Origin: JBCDGZ01 sp038750655
GTDB taxonomy: Bacteria > Bacteroidota > Bacteroidia > Chitinophagales > Saprospiraceae
NCBI GenBank assembly: GCA_038750655.1
Contig: JBCDGZ010000070.1
Coordinates: forward strand, 1-38,637
DNA: 38,637 nt
Direction of reading: 5' to 3'
Shown here: positions 7,107 through 15,612 of the stretch, in pieces
How the letters are laid out: every line of letters starts with the position of its first letter
Position numbering within the stretch: the first letter of the stretch is position 1
Made by a program: the position numbers and the translations under genes
Notes under the pieces: model-generated
Seen by the model: the letters and a program-made list of their open reading frames with translations, nothing else
Told to the model about the DNA's origin: nothing
Databases searched by the model: none

Positions 7107-10100
7107 ATGAAAGAACAGGAACTGGCCCGTTTATTTTTCCGAGAATTGAAGAAGATTCAGGAGCACAACGATTTTGATACCGCCCTGCGGATCGAGAAGC
7201 TGTACCATTTGCTGAATCTGGTCTTTGTAGAGGTGACAAGAAAAGAACGGCTGCAATTTTCTACGCTTTTTGCTCGAATTGCCTATGTGGGGCACAAGTA
7301 CAACTTTGATCGACCATTACAGTACCAGATTCATCGCTTTCGGGCCGCAGTGCGGAAAGGAAAGGAGGAGCAGTTGGATAGCAACTACCAGCTGGGGCAG
7401 CGCGTGGTCGCGCAGAGCATTGCGCAAGCACTGAAGCAGCCGATTCCGGAGGCCATCGCCCAGCTCCTTCCGCCAGAAGAGGCTTTCGCTTTTCAAGCTG
7501 TCGAAGTGCAGAGCTTCAAGCCTAAGGCTCGGGTCATTGTTTTGGGAGACGACGCCGAGCAGCAGCAACTCATTGCTATCGATAGGGACCGACCGGCGGA
7601 GGAGCTGCGCGTTCAGTACAACATCGTTGACCGCAACGAGAACTTTAAAGCCACCATCACCCGCATCAAGGATACCTTCGGCTTCCCGCTGACCCTCAAT
7701 TTACTAGATGTTGAAATCGGCCAGGACGGCATCTACCGCCCTCGGGCCTTCGTCGTCCTTCCCGACTATCTCTGCGATGTCAGCGCCATCTCCGAATGCT
7801 TCAAAGACTTCGGTACCGCTCCCCTACTCTATCTACTCAAAAAATACCTGCCCTTTAACCAAAGCACCCCGCTGATGCTGGGAAACATCGCCAACTTCTT
7901 CCTCGATGAGTTAATGAGCGATCCGCAGCGCAATTTCAAAGACATCTTCCCTAAAGTCTTTCGTCTCAACCCACTGGCCTTCGCCATTTTCGATGATCGG
8001 CAGATCAGAGAGATCATGCAAAAGTCGCAGAAACATTTTCTCAACCTCAAAAGAATTATTCAGCAAGAGCTTCAGGAGAACGACATTGTATTAGAAGACT
8101 GTTTTTTAGAACCTAGTTTTTATTCCGAAAAATATGGCCTACAGGGCCGCCTCGATGTATTCTACAAAGACCGCGAAGATGCCAAGCAATCCGCTATCGT
8201 CGAATTGAAAAGCGGCAAGGCATACATGCCCAACGCCTACGGCATCAGCCACAACCATTTCACCCAAACCCTACTCTACGATCTACTGGTCAAATCGGTC
8301 TTCACCAACAGCATCGCTCCCGCCAACTACATCCTGTACTCAGGGCTGGACGATCGGCAACTGCGCTTTGCTCCCGTTGTCAAAGCCCAGCAAATGGAGG
8401 CCATCCAGCTTCGCAATCAGCTCATCACTCTAGAGCGGGGGCTGGCCAGCCTAAGCCCTGATCGGCCGGATCAGGCCCATCTATTTGACCTCCTGCGGCC
8501 CAGCTCGATGCCGAAGGCCAAGGGCTTCGTCGGTCGCGATCTGGCCCATTTCGAAAAAGTCTACCAGGGCATGAGCCCCTTAGAGCGCAAGTACTTCGTC
8601 GCCTTTTCCGGCTTCATCGCTCGCGAGCAGCAGCTGGCCAAAACCGGCGTGCAGGGCATGAACCAGCTTAATGGCCTGGCCTCGCTCTGGCTTAATGGCT
8701 TTGCCGAAAAACAAGAGAGCTTCGACATCATCAGCCATCTACAGATCAAAGTCAACCAGAGTCAGGACGAAAATCCACTGGTCACCTTTGCCAAAACTGA
8801 AAAGACCAACGAGTTGGCTAATTTCCGAAAAGGAGATATTGCCGTACTCTACCCGTTCAGCCATCCAGAAGCAACCGTGCTGAATAACCATATTTTCAAA
8901 TGCACCATTATTGAAATCAACCGGGAAGAAGTCTGCATCCGCCTGCGCTCTCGACAGTTCAATAGCCGACTTTTTGAAGAAGAAGGCTTACACTGGAATA
9001 TCGAGCACGACCTTTTTGACAGCGGCTTTGTGGCCATGTACCGCAGCCTATTCCAATTCGGACAGTTTCCGGCCTTTAAAAAAGCACTGCTGCTCGGTAG
9101 GCAGACCCCGCAGCAGCCAGAGGCGCAAGAGGTCATTGCACCTAGAGAATTGACGGAAAAGCAGCAAGCCATTTTCCGAAAGCTGATCCAGGCCAAAGAC
9201 TATTTCCTGCTTTGGGGGCCTCCCGGTACCGGGAAGACCAGTATGATGCTCAAACACGTCGTCGCCTACCTGCTCAACAACACCGACGAAAATATTCTCC
9301 TACTGGCCTACACCAATCGAGCGGTTGATGAAATCTGTGAGGCCGTCGAAAAAATCGACGCCTATGTCAAGCAGGAGTACCTGCGCATCGGCTCGCGCTA
9401 CTCTACCGCCGAGCGCTTCCGCGACCAACTGTTGGACAGCCAGCTCAGTCAGGTCAATACCCGCAAGGAGCTGCGTGAGCTGCTGGAAAGTCGCCGCATC
9501 TATGTCGGCACGGTCGCCTCAGTCGCCGGTAAGCAGGAGCTGTTGCAGCTCAAAAAGTTCGACCGGGTAATCATCGATGAGGCTTCTCAGATTTTGGAGC
9601 CCATGCTAGTAGGGATGCTGCCGCTGTTTGAGCGTTTTGTTTTGATTGGTGATCATCAACAGCTTCCTGCGGTGGTGCTGCAAGCGTCGGAAGAATCGGC
9701 GGTAGGGGGTGCTGAACTCCGCCACCTCGGCCTGGACAACCTCCGCAATTCGCTCTTCGAGCGCCTGTTCAAACGCTGCCAGCAGAACGATTGGCATTGG
9801 GCCTACGCCTGCCTCAGCCAGCAAGGGCGAATGCACGAGGACATCATGGCCTTTCCTAATGAATTCTTTTACCAAAACACCCTGGAAGTCCTCCCAGCGC
9901 CCTTCGGCAAACACCAAGTCCTACCGCTGCGCGATCAACTGCCGGCCGACCCTACGACGCTGGAGCAACAACTGGTCAGCCAGCGTATGCTGTTTATCCC
10001 TACGCCAGTGGATGACCGCAGCGCCAGCCAGAAAACCAATATCCACGAGGCAAAGCTAGTCGGAGAGCTTATCCGCAGCTTCCAGCGCATTTACGCCGCA

Positions 10101-10460
10101 AACGATCGGCCATTTGGGCCTCAATCGCTGGGCATTATTACGCCCTACCGTGCCCAGATTGCTCAAATTCGAATGCTGCTGCGCGAAAGCGAAATCGACG
10201 CCGAAGCCCTGACCATCGACACGGTAGAACGCTACCAGGGCGGCGCCCGCGATATCATCCTGATTTCCCTCTGCGCCAATCGCTTTAGCCAACTGGCCTC
10301 GCTAGTCTCTCTTTCTTCCGAAGGAGTCGACCGTAAGCTCAATGTAGCCCTCACCCGTGCCCGACAGCATCTGGTCATCCTGGGTAATCCACAAGTATTG
10401 AGTAATAATGTAGTTTATCAGCGGCTCATGGACCATTGTAAAATGGAGGTTCTGGACTAA
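7107..10460 (+). CDS. RecB-family nuclease fused to SF1 (Dna2/Upf1-like) DNA helicase
   Basis: The 1117-residue cytoplasmic protein has two enzymatic parts. Residues about 220-420 form a Cas4/RecB-type PD-(D/E)xK nuclease: GRLD with D350, ELK with E366 and K368, and QTLLY (387-391), the QxxxY motif. Residues about 680-1100 form a superfamily 1B helicase: Walker A GPPGTGKT (704-711), DEAS (824-827), GDHQQLP (848-854), DTVERYQGGARD (1038-1049) and LNVALTRARQ (1078-1087). This resembles the order in eukaryotic Dna2. The three C-terminal cysteines that hold the Fe-S cluster in Dna2 and Cas4 are absent, and the histidine expected in the first RecB motif appears as N263. A role in DNA end-processing, repair or defence is inferred; no partner genes identify which. 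Confidence 0.8.
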   Translation: MKEQELARLFFRELKKIQEHNDFDTALRIEKLYHLLNLVFVEVTRKERLQFSTLFARIAYVGHKYNFDRPLQYQIHRFRAAVRKGKEEQLDSNYQLGQRVVAQSIAQALKQPIPEAIAQLLPPEEAFAFQAVEVQSFKPKARVIVLGDDAEQQQLIAIDRDRPAEELRVQYNIVDRNENFKATITRIKDTFGFPLTLNLLDVEIGQDGIYRPRAFVVLPDYLCDVSAISECFKDFGTAPLLYLLKKYLPFNQSTPLMLGNIANFFLDELMSDPQRNFKDIFPKVFRLNPLAFAIFDDRQIREIMQKSQKHFLNLKRIIQQELQENDIVLEDCFLEPSFYSEKYGLQGRLDVFYKDREDAKQSAIVELKSGKAYMPNAYGISHNHFTQTLLYDLLVKSVFTNSIAPANYILYSGLDDRQLRFAPVVKAQQMEAIQLRNQLITLERGLASLSPDRPDQAHLFDLLRPSSMPKAKGFVGRDLAHFEKVYQGMSPLERKYFVAFSGFIAREQQLAKTGVQGMNQLNGLASLWLNGFAEKQESFDIISHLQIKVNQSQDENPLVTFAKTEKTNELANFRKGDIAVLYPFSHPEATVLNNHIFKCTIIEINREEVCIRLRSRQFNSRLFEEEGLHWNIEHDLFDSGFVAMYRSLFQFGQFPAFKKALLLGRQTPQQPEAQEVIAPRELTEKQQAIFRKLIQAKDYFLLWGPPGTGKTSMMLKHVVAYLLNNTDENILLLAYTNRAVDEICEAVEKIDAYVKQEYLRIGSRYSTAERFRDQLLDSQLSQVNTRKELRELLESRRIYVGTVASVAGKQELLQLKKFDRVIIDEASQILEPMLVGMLPLFERFVLIGDHQQLPAVVLQASEESAVGGAELRHLGLDNLRNSLFERLFKRCQQNDWHWAYACLSQQGRMHEDIMAFPNEFFYQNTLEVLPAPFGKHQVLPLRDQLPADPTTLEQQLVSQRMLFIPTPVDDRSASQKTNIHEAKLVGELIRSFQRIYAANDRPFGPQSLGIITPYRAQIAQIRMLLRESEIDAEALTIDTVERYQGGARDIILISLCANRFSQLASLVSLSSEGVDRKLNVALTRARQHLVILGNPQVLSNNVVYQRLMDHCKMEVLD

Positions 10461-10506
10461 CCGTAGGTAATTTTCCTAATATGCCATAATTTAAAATGTG
10501 TTTAAA

Positions 10507-10528
10507 GCTGATTATGCTTCCAATCAGC
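10507..10528 (+). terminator. Possible terminator hairpin after the nuclease-helicase gene
   Basis: GCTGATT (10507-10513) pairs with AATCAGC (10522-10528) around an 8-nt loop, about 45 nt after the stop. There is no T-run, so termination is uncertain. Confidence 0.3.
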
Positions 10529-10589
10529 CTGCTATTCCCGCGATCTTACTTTCATATCTACTTTAATAGTCCACGAAAAAGATAAAGTT

Positions 10590-11186
10590 ATGAAAGTACC
10601 CACAATGAATGATAGAAGCTATAAAAACTTATTATTGATTTTTTTCTTCCTTCTCCTATTCCTTTTTTCCCTTCAACTCAGCGCGCAGCCCTCCAAATGG
10701 AAAGGCCCCACTCGAGTGTGGGTAACCTATAAAGATGGCACTAAAAAGAAAGGCTGGATGCACGATGTGAGAGATTCCAGCATTCTATTTGTCAAAAAAC
10801 ACTCCGTCACCTACCATGCGCAGCGTTACATCGAAAACCGTTCTTTCATTCGTCTCAGGGATAATGAGCTGACAGAAGCCCTGGCTAAAGACATCGATCA
10901 CATTAAGCTTAAGCGCAAACATGCCATATACCGAGGCGCCCTGATCGGGGCTGGTATTGGCCTAGGATTGGGTATAATGACAGGCCTCATTGATGGGGAT
11001 GACAAGGAAGGTTGGTTTGCTCTGACCAAGGAACAAAAAGCCGTAGGCTTTGGTATCGCCTTTGCAGTACCGGGTGCGGTCATTGGCGGGGTAATCGGTG
11101 CCTTTAGAATTAGGATACCGCTGGGCAGTCAGACAGCCTACAGGAAAGGAAAGCGGCGGATTACCAGACACATGGTACGTCCCTAG
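10590..11186 (+). CDS. Secreted/membrane-associated glycine-zipper protein, unknown function
   Basis: The 198-residue product begins with a long hydrophobic stretch (LLLIFFFLLLFLFSLQLSA, about 14-32) ending in a plausible Sec signal peptidase site before QPS. A small beta-rich part follows (VWVTYKDGTKKKGWMHDVRDSS, about 43-64). Then come two glycine-zipper hydrophobic segments (about 113-131 and 147-169) and a basic C-terminus. An internal ATG at 10605 is an alternative start. The layout matches the gene at 11867-12460 on the other side of queE, suggesting an old duplication. No function is recognised. It overlaps the convergent queE by 4 bp. Confidence 0.65.
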   Translation: MKVPTMNDRSYKNLLLIFFFLLLFLFSLQLSAQPSKWKGPTRVWVTYKDGTKKKGWMHDVRDSSILFVKKHSVTYHAQRYIENRSFIRLRDNELTEALAKDIDHIKLKRKHAIYRGALIGAGIGLGLGIMTGLIDGDDKEGWFALTKEQKAVGFGIAFAVPGAVIGGVIGAFRIRIPLGSQTAYRKGKRRITRHMVRP

Positions 11187-11818
11187 GGAATGTTGAGCAG
11201 CTTGTGCGTTTGCAGGCTCAGCCGCCACTGGGGATTTTGCAGGCAGTATTTGAGGGTAATTTGGGTATTATACTCAGCATCCGGGCCGTCCATGGGCTGA
11301 AGGAAGAAATTGTCGAAGGCCAGGTGGGCATAGCGTTCTGGCTCTGCTCCGGCCTGAGGGAAGACCAGCTTGAGTTCGTGGCCTCTGGTGATTACCAGCT
11401 CGGTACGAGCTTTGGGGCTGACGCATATCCAATCGATGCCGGGAGGGGGCGCTAGGGTACCGTTAGTTTCGACCGCGACTTCGAAGCCGGCTTGGTGGAA
11501 GGTCTCTATGAGGGGGGCATCGAGCTGTAGCATGGGCTCGCCGCCGGTGCAGACCACGTAGGGGCGGCCCTCCATCTGTTGAGGCCAGAGACTGGCAGCT
11601 TTCTCTACCAGCGCAGCAGCCGTCGGATAACGACCACCATTTTCCCCGTCCATTCCCCAAAAATCGGTATCACAGAACTGACAGATGGCCTTGTGGCGAT
11701 CTTCCTCCCGACCGCTCCATAAGTTGCAGCCCGAAAAGCGGCAAAACACCGAGGGACGCCCAGTTTGGGCACCTTCGCCCTGAAGGGTATAGAATAGCTC
11801 TTTGATCTTATAGGCCAT
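11183..11818 (-). CDS. queE: 7-carboxy-7-deazaguanine synthase QueE (radical SAM)
   Basis: Converts 6-carboxytetrahydropterin to 7-carboxy-7-deazaguanine in the queuosine/7-deazaguanine pathway. The 211-residue protein starts YKIKELFYTLQGEGAQTGRP, diagnostic for QueE, and has the CX14CX2C variant radical-SAM cluster motif (C31, C46, C49) rather than CX3CX2C. CTGGEPMLQ (about 90-98) and VETNGTL (about 116-122) are the SAM-binding motifs. No other que gene is adjacent. The ATG at 11818 lies only 4 nt beyond a -7 box, so the mRNA is predicted to be leaderless. Confidence 0.93.
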   Translation of the reverse strand: MAYKIKELFYTLQGEGAQTGRPSVFCRFSGCNLWSGREEDRHKAICQFCDTDFWGMDGENGGRYPTAAALVEKAASLWPQQMEGRPYVVCTGGEPMLQLDAPLIETFHQAGFEVAVETNGTLAPPPGIDWICVSPKARTELVITRGHELKLVFPQAGAEPERYAHLAFDNFFLQPMDGPDAEYNTQITLKYCLQNPQWRLSLQTHKLLNIP

Positions 11819-11822
11819 AGCG

Positions 11823-11830
11823 CAAAGATA
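11823..11830 (-). promoter_or_regulatory. -7 box directly upstream of queE
   Basis: On the minus strand TATCTTTG matches TAnnTTTG and is separated from the queE ATG by only 4 nt, which puts the transcription start at or next to the start codon. The -33 region is weak. Confidence 0.6.
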
Positions 11831-11866
11831 AGGGAATTGATACTTTAAAGACTTAAAATAATCTCC

Positions 11867-12460
11867 ATGAAACTCAAACTACCGCTCTACCTGCTCTGCC
11901 TGCTGCTTTGTAATCTCTGTCAGGCGCAAATAAAAATGAAGAAAGGGCGACTCCTTGCCCCCCATAAAGCTATCGTCCATACGCTCAACGACAAACACGT
12001 TGGCTGGCTCTATGCGGCAACGGACTCGACGGTTATCCTCACCCAATCACTTGACCTAGATAAAGGCATACTCAGGGCCTTATTGTTTCAAACCAATAGC
12101 CATTTGAAGAGTGAAGAATTGAAAATCATTCCGGCAAAAGATATTTGGAAAATCCGGCTGAGGATGAAGAACTATTTCCCGCTTGGAGTCGCTCAGGGGG
12201 CCGCTGGAGGAGCCGCACTGGGGATGATAATAGGCGCTAATTTGGCCAGCGAGTTCGATGGCTCTATGGGCAGAGGGATGCTTGTCGGCGTGCAGTACTT
12301 CACGCCGATGGGAGGTGTACTAGGGATTCCGGTAGGCTTGATTGATAATTACAAAGCGGTGCCTCAATGTAATGAGGAGGTCTATAAAAATCACTACCCT
12401 ATGATTGCCAAGCGGGCACTTAAACACTCCACTTCACTGGCCTTTTCTGGCAACCATTAA
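11867..12460 (+). CDS. Secreted glycine-zipper protein, unknown function
   Basis: The 197-residue protein has a clear signal peptide (about 1-20, LLCLLLCNLCQA then QIK). It then has a small beta-rich domain with KHVGWLYAATDSTVIL (about 44-59), a link ending IWKIRLRMKN, and two glycine-rich hydrophobic segments (about 107-123 and 138-155). The order of elements parallels the product of 10590-11186, so I take them as members of one family. It starts 48 bp from the queE start in divergent orientation. It overlaps the convergent methyltransferase gene by 27 bp. Confidence 0.65.
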   Translation: MKLKLPLYLLCLLLCNLCQAQIKMKKGRLLAPHKAIVHTLNDKHVGWLYAATDSTVILTQSLDLDKGILRALLFQTNSHLKSEELKIIPAKDIWKIRLRMKNYFPLGVAQGAAGGAALGMIIGANLASEFDGSMGRGMLVGVQYFTPMGGVLGIPVGLIDNYKAVPQCNEEVYKNHYPMIAKRALKHSTSLAFSGNH

Positions 12461-13075
12461 GTAATAATCAAAAATAAAGGCTTTTTTGAGCAGCACGGTA
12501 CGCTCGATCTGACAGCCGCGCTGTAGCAGCATCTGTTGGTATTCTTCCAAGTCGTATTGATGAGGATGGAGAATATCACCGGGGAGGAGGCGAAAGATGG
12601 ATTTCAAGAGCCTAAAATTGTGGGCATCAATGGAAACCAAGAGCTGTCCTCCTGGCTTGGTGGCGGCGATGAGTCGATCAAAGCAAAGCCCTAAATCAGC
12701 AACGTGGTTGATGGCATTGAGGCAAAAGACGCGGTCGTAGGTCGCTTTGGCGTCGAATTGCTCCAAAGGCAAGGCATGGAAGCGGGTATGGGGATAGGAG
12801 GTGGGTGCGAAGTGGGCCAGATCGCTGGCGTAGCGGTCCAGCAGGGGGTCGAGGGCATCGACCTGTTGTTGTTGGAGGACCATGAAGATACCCGCAGGGC
12901 CGCAGCCTGCATCCAGTACTCGTTCGCCGGGGTGCGGAGCCACCTCCGCTTGCTGCAGCAAGTCCTGCCAATAGCGGATTTTCCAGTTCAAATAAGCCTT
13001 CGGCTCCTTATTTTTGAGGTAGCGTTGCCACCAACGGATTTCGGCAGCCTGTGCAATCTTCCAACGTACATTCAT
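12434..13075 (-). CDS. Class I SAM-dependent methyltransferase
   Basis: The 213-residue protein contains the SAM-binding motif VLDAGCGPAG (about 48-57), an acidic strand end VDALDPL and the post-motif FCLNAINHV (about 112-120), typical of the Methyltransf_11/25 fold. The substrate is not predictable. The frame is open 45 codons further upstream, but that extension is not methyltransferase-like. The ATG at 13075 (MNVRWKIAQAAEIRWWQ) lies 5 nt beyond a near-consensus -7 box TACCTTTA (13088-13081), so it is the chosen start. Confidence 0.8.
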   Translation of the reverse strand: MNVRWKIAQAAEIRWWQRYLKNKEPKAYLNWKIRYWQDLLQQAEVAPHPGERVLDAGCGPAGIFMVLQQQQVDALDPLLDRYASDLAHFAPTSYPHTRFHALPLEQFDAKATYDRVFCLNAINHVADLGLCFDRLIAATKPGGQLLVSIDAHNFRLLKSIFRLLPGDILHPHQYDLEEYQQMLLQRGCQIERTVLLKKAFIFDYYLMVARKGQ

Positions 13076-13237
13076 AGGCGTAAAGGTAGGGAAATGCAAA
13101 AACAGTGGGCCCGCCCCAAAGAGGATTTTCAAAGATTTTTGAACATAGTGTATCAATGCTGCATTGAGATTGTGTAAATTTATTGCAGTAGGGCCAAGCA
13201 AGCGGCTCACTTTTTACCATGTTCTAATAAAAAGACA

Positions 13238-14290
13238 ATGCTTTTTGCCACCGGAAGTCGGGTACGATTCAAAAATACAGGAGACGAAGGGGAGGTCACG
13301 GGCCGCCTCGATGACGAAATGGTCAACGTAAGATTGGATGACGGAGATGAAATTCCAGCTTTCGTCGAAGACCTCGAACGCATCGAGGATAACAAGCGAT
13401 TGGCCCAAGGTAAAAAGCCCGTTAAGGCAAAGGTCGTAGAAGGCAAGCGCATCCGAACAGAGGAACGCCCCGAGACGCCCCGGGCAGCAATGCAATACAG
13501 CATCCTCAAAAGCATGGGCATCCAACTGGCCTTTGACCCCGTACGGACGCCGAGCGGCACCACGGGACACTATGACATGTACCTCATCAATGACACCCCG
13601 CATGATGTCATTTTCACCTTTCAACTGTTTGTCTTTAATGAACTGCAACAGAAAATCAATGGCAAACTAGAATCTGTCGCCCTCTGCCCACTCGGCGAAC
13701 TGCCCTTTGATCAACTCAATGATACCCCTCGTATCGATATAGAATGCTGGCGAGTCAAAACAGACGGAACCGGTAAGCAGCTGAGCCGTAGCCTGAAAAT
13801 CAAACCCCAGCAATTTTTCAAAAAAATCCTCACCGCCCCCATTCTCAATAAATCCGTCCATCACTATAAGATTTTTGAGCACCTGGACAACAAGCAAGAA
13901 AAAAGCGAAGACCTTAAGTCCTACACCCAGCGCAAGGCCCGCCCGCTCGGCCGTCGCCACCAAGGTCGCAACAACCACAATGGCACAGCCTCCCCTGAGG
14001 AGTTCGCCGCCTTCAACCCCGAAATCGACCTGCACATCGAAAAGCTCACCGACCGCCACCACCGGATGAACAACGCCGACATCCTCCGCCTACAAGTCAA
14101 ACACTTCGAAGACTATCTAGAAAAGGCCATCCGCATTGGTATTGATCGGGTGTATATCATTCACGGAGTCGGTAAGGGGCGCTTGCGGGATGCCATTGCC
14201 AGTCGCTTGTTGCAACATCCAGATGTCAGGACGTTTAAGAATGAGTTTCATCCGAAGTATGGGTATGGGGCAACGGAAGTGCTGCTTTAG
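13238..14290 (+). CDS. DUF2027-Smr domain protein
   Basis: The 350-residue protein has a small SH3/Tudor-like N-terminal part (about 1-50, GSRVRFKNTGDEGEVTGRLD), a central DUF2027 beta domain (about 80-190), a basic, low-complexity linker (about 225-255) and a C-terminal Smr domain (about 262-350). The Smr domain has DLHIEKL (268-274) and HGVGKG (309-314), the two Smr signatures. Smr domains in MutS2-like proteins are DNA or RNA endonucleases, and recent work links some to collided ribosomes. The combination is a standard Bacteroidota family with no settled role. Start ATG at 13238. Confidence 0.85.
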   Translation: MLFATGSRVRFKNTGDEGEVTGRLDDEMVNVRLDDGDEIPAFVEDLERIEDNKRLAQGKKPVKAKVVEGKRIRTEERPETPRAAMQYSILKSMGIQLAFDPVRTPSGTTGHYDMYLINDTPHDVIFTFQLFVFNELQQKINGKLESVALCPLGELPFDQLNDTPRIDIECWRVKTDGTGKQLSRSLKIKPQQFFKKILTAPILNKSVHHYKIFEHLDNKQEKSEDLKSYTQRKARPLGRRHQGRNNHNGTASPEEFAAFNPEIDLHIEKLTDRHHRMNNADILRLQVKHFEDYLEKAIRIGIDRVYIIHGVGKGRLRDAIASRLLQHPDVRTFKNEFHPKYGYGATEVLL

Positions 14291-14433
14291 AAAATGGCAA
14301 AATGACAGCGTTTGCCAAATGTATCGTTGTATCGTGTAGTGCATCGTCTGTATCGTCCTAAAAAAAGTTGCCACTTTGAGGGAGGGCCCCTACCTCCGGC
14401 AGGCAGGCACCCACTAAAACATCTCCAGCATCG
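14291..14433. other. Intergenic spacer with a hairpin and short repeats
   Basis: Just after the Smr gene, TGGCAAA (14295-14301) pairs with TTTGCCA (14311-14317). Three copies of TGTATCGT follow (14320-14327, 14328-14335, 14349-14356). GGAGG (14381-14385) can pair with CCTCC (14393-14397), followed by GGCAGGCAGGC. The spacer lies between convergent genes; the first hairpin may end transcription but lacks a T-run. Confidence 0.4.
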
Positions 14434-15021
14434 TTATTCCTTCAAGTAAGCCCGCACCAAAGGTAAAATATCCTCATACAGCGCCATTTCGTTATCGGCA
14501 CTATTGCCCACCCGCAGCTTGCGAATGATCCCCGATCTATCAATAATGAAAATGCGAGGATAGCCGATGTCGGCGGCGTAGGCCTTGTGGCCCAGATCAC
14601 TAGAGTTGGGAACCAGCGGGTAACCGACGGGCCAACGCTCCCGGAAACGGCGCAGGTCGGCCTCTTCGTTGTCTGCCATGCCCAGGATCATGAGCCCCTG
14701 CTGGCCGTATTCATCGATGAGGCGGTTGAGGCTGGGAATTTGCCGCAGGCCAGGCTCGCTGTAAATGCTAAAGAATTGCAGGATCACTACTTTACCAATG
14801 TATTCATGCAAAAAATGGTTGTCGCCGTCGATGTCGGGGGCTTGAAAGAGCGTGGGCGAAGCGCCCTCGTAGGTAGCTACAGCTTCCCGCTGGCGATGCT
14901 CAAAATAATCCATGACACCGAAAATGGTATCGCCTTCAAGGGTGATGATGGTATCCTTATCCTGGGCAGAGAGGAGGGTGAATGGAGTAAGAAGAAGAAT
15001 CAGAAAAAAGTTATTTAGCAT
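14434..15021 (-). CDS. Thioredoxin-fold (TlpA/AhpC-like) secreted protein lacking the CxxC
   Basis: The 195-residue product has a signal peptide (MLNNFFLILLLTPFTLLSA). It then shows a thioredoxin-like fold of the TlpA/redoxin type: GKVVILQFFSIYSEPG (about 76-91), GLMILGMADNEEADL and the cis-Pro region GYPRIFIIDRSG. At the place of the usual WCxxC it reads IYSEPG, so the redox cysteines are missing and disulfide chemistry is unlikely. A TTG at 15045 opens the frame, but the ATG at 15021 gives a proper signal peptide and is chosen. It is the last gene of the minus-strand run, 24 nt after the gmhB-like stop. Confidence 0.7.
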   Translation of the reverse strand: MLNNFFLILLLTPFTLLSAQDKDTIITLEGDTIFGVMDYFEHRQREAVATYEGASPTLFQAPDIDGDNHFLHEYIGKVVILQFFSIYSEPGLRQIPSLNRLIDEYGQQGLMILGMADNEEADLRRFRERWPVGYPLVPNSSDLGHKAYAADIGYPRIFIIDRSGIIRKLRVGNSADNEMALYEDILPLVRAYLKE

Positions 15022-15045
15022 GGAAAAGTCAGGTCTAGTTTTCAA

Positions 15046-15612
15046 TTAAACGCCAGTTTGGCTCCATATAAAGTTAGCAAAGCCTAGCAAACTTTTGAAG
15101 CAATGTCGAACTTTTAAGACTTGCAGCTGCTGCTCCTCGTCGAAACGGGTGTGGATCAGCGCCGTTTGCATACCCAGCCCTTGACCGAATTCAATGTCGC
15201 TGGCGGAGTCGCCAACCATAAAGGCTTGCTGGAAGCGGATGGCGGGAAAATCACGCTGGGCCTGCTGCGCCATCCCAGGGTTGGGCTTGCGACAGGGCGG
15301 ATTATCGGCGGCGGCTTCGGGGCAGTAATAGACCTGCGCAATGGCTCCACCCGCCTGCCGAATGGCTCGCAACATGTGCTCGTGTACCGCCTCTAACTCT
15401 GTAATACGGAGTCGCCCCAGTGCTACGCCCTGCTGATTGGTCACCACGACGATGCGAAAGCCTAGGCGGGTCAGCAGCCGGATGGCGGCCAGGCTACCGG
15501 GCAAAAACTCGAAGTCCGACCAGCGGTCGATATAGTGGCCAGGGATACGGCGATTAATGACCCCATCGCGGTCCAGAAAGATGGTCCAGGCAGAGGGATT
15601 ATGGATGGTCAC
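15046..15612 (-). CDS. gmhB: HAD-family phosphatase, GmhB-like (heptose bisphosphate phosphatase)
   Basis: The 188-residue protein has the HAD motifs of the GmhB/HisB-N group: FLDRDGVIN (12-20, D14 and D16), VVVTNQQG (55-62), KPNPGM (109-114) and GDSASDIEFG. GmhB removes the 7-phosphate of heptose 1,7-bisphosphate in nucleotide-heptose synthesis. The usual zinc loop (CxH...CxC) reads C97-P-E99 ... C107-R-K109, so two of four ligands are replaced and zinc binding is doubtful. The start is GTG at 15612, which overlaps the gmhA stop in a GTGA arrangement, pointing to translational coupling and so to the same pathway. The substrate is inferred from gmhA. Confidence 0.75.
   Translation of the reverse strand: MTIHNPSAWTIFLDRDGVINRRIPGHYIDRWSDFEFLPGSLAAIRLLTRLGFRIVVVTNQQGVALGRLRITELEAVHEHMLRAIRQAGGAIAQVYYCPEAAADNPPCRKPNPGMAQQAQRDFPAIRFQQAFMVGDSASDIEFGQGLGMQTALIHTRFDEEQQLQVLKVRHCFKSLLGFANFIWSQTGV

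Noticed and set aside
13076..13210. Longer N-terminus for the methyltransferase
   Set aside because: The extra 45 residues lack methyltransferase features and lie upstream of a promoter-like box that precedes the ATG at 13075.
14378..14411. GC-rich GGAGG/CCTCC plus GGCAGGCAGGC as a dispersed repeat
   Set aside because: Looks like a genomic repeat fragment, but no second copy is visible in the window, so it is only mentioned within the spacer entry.
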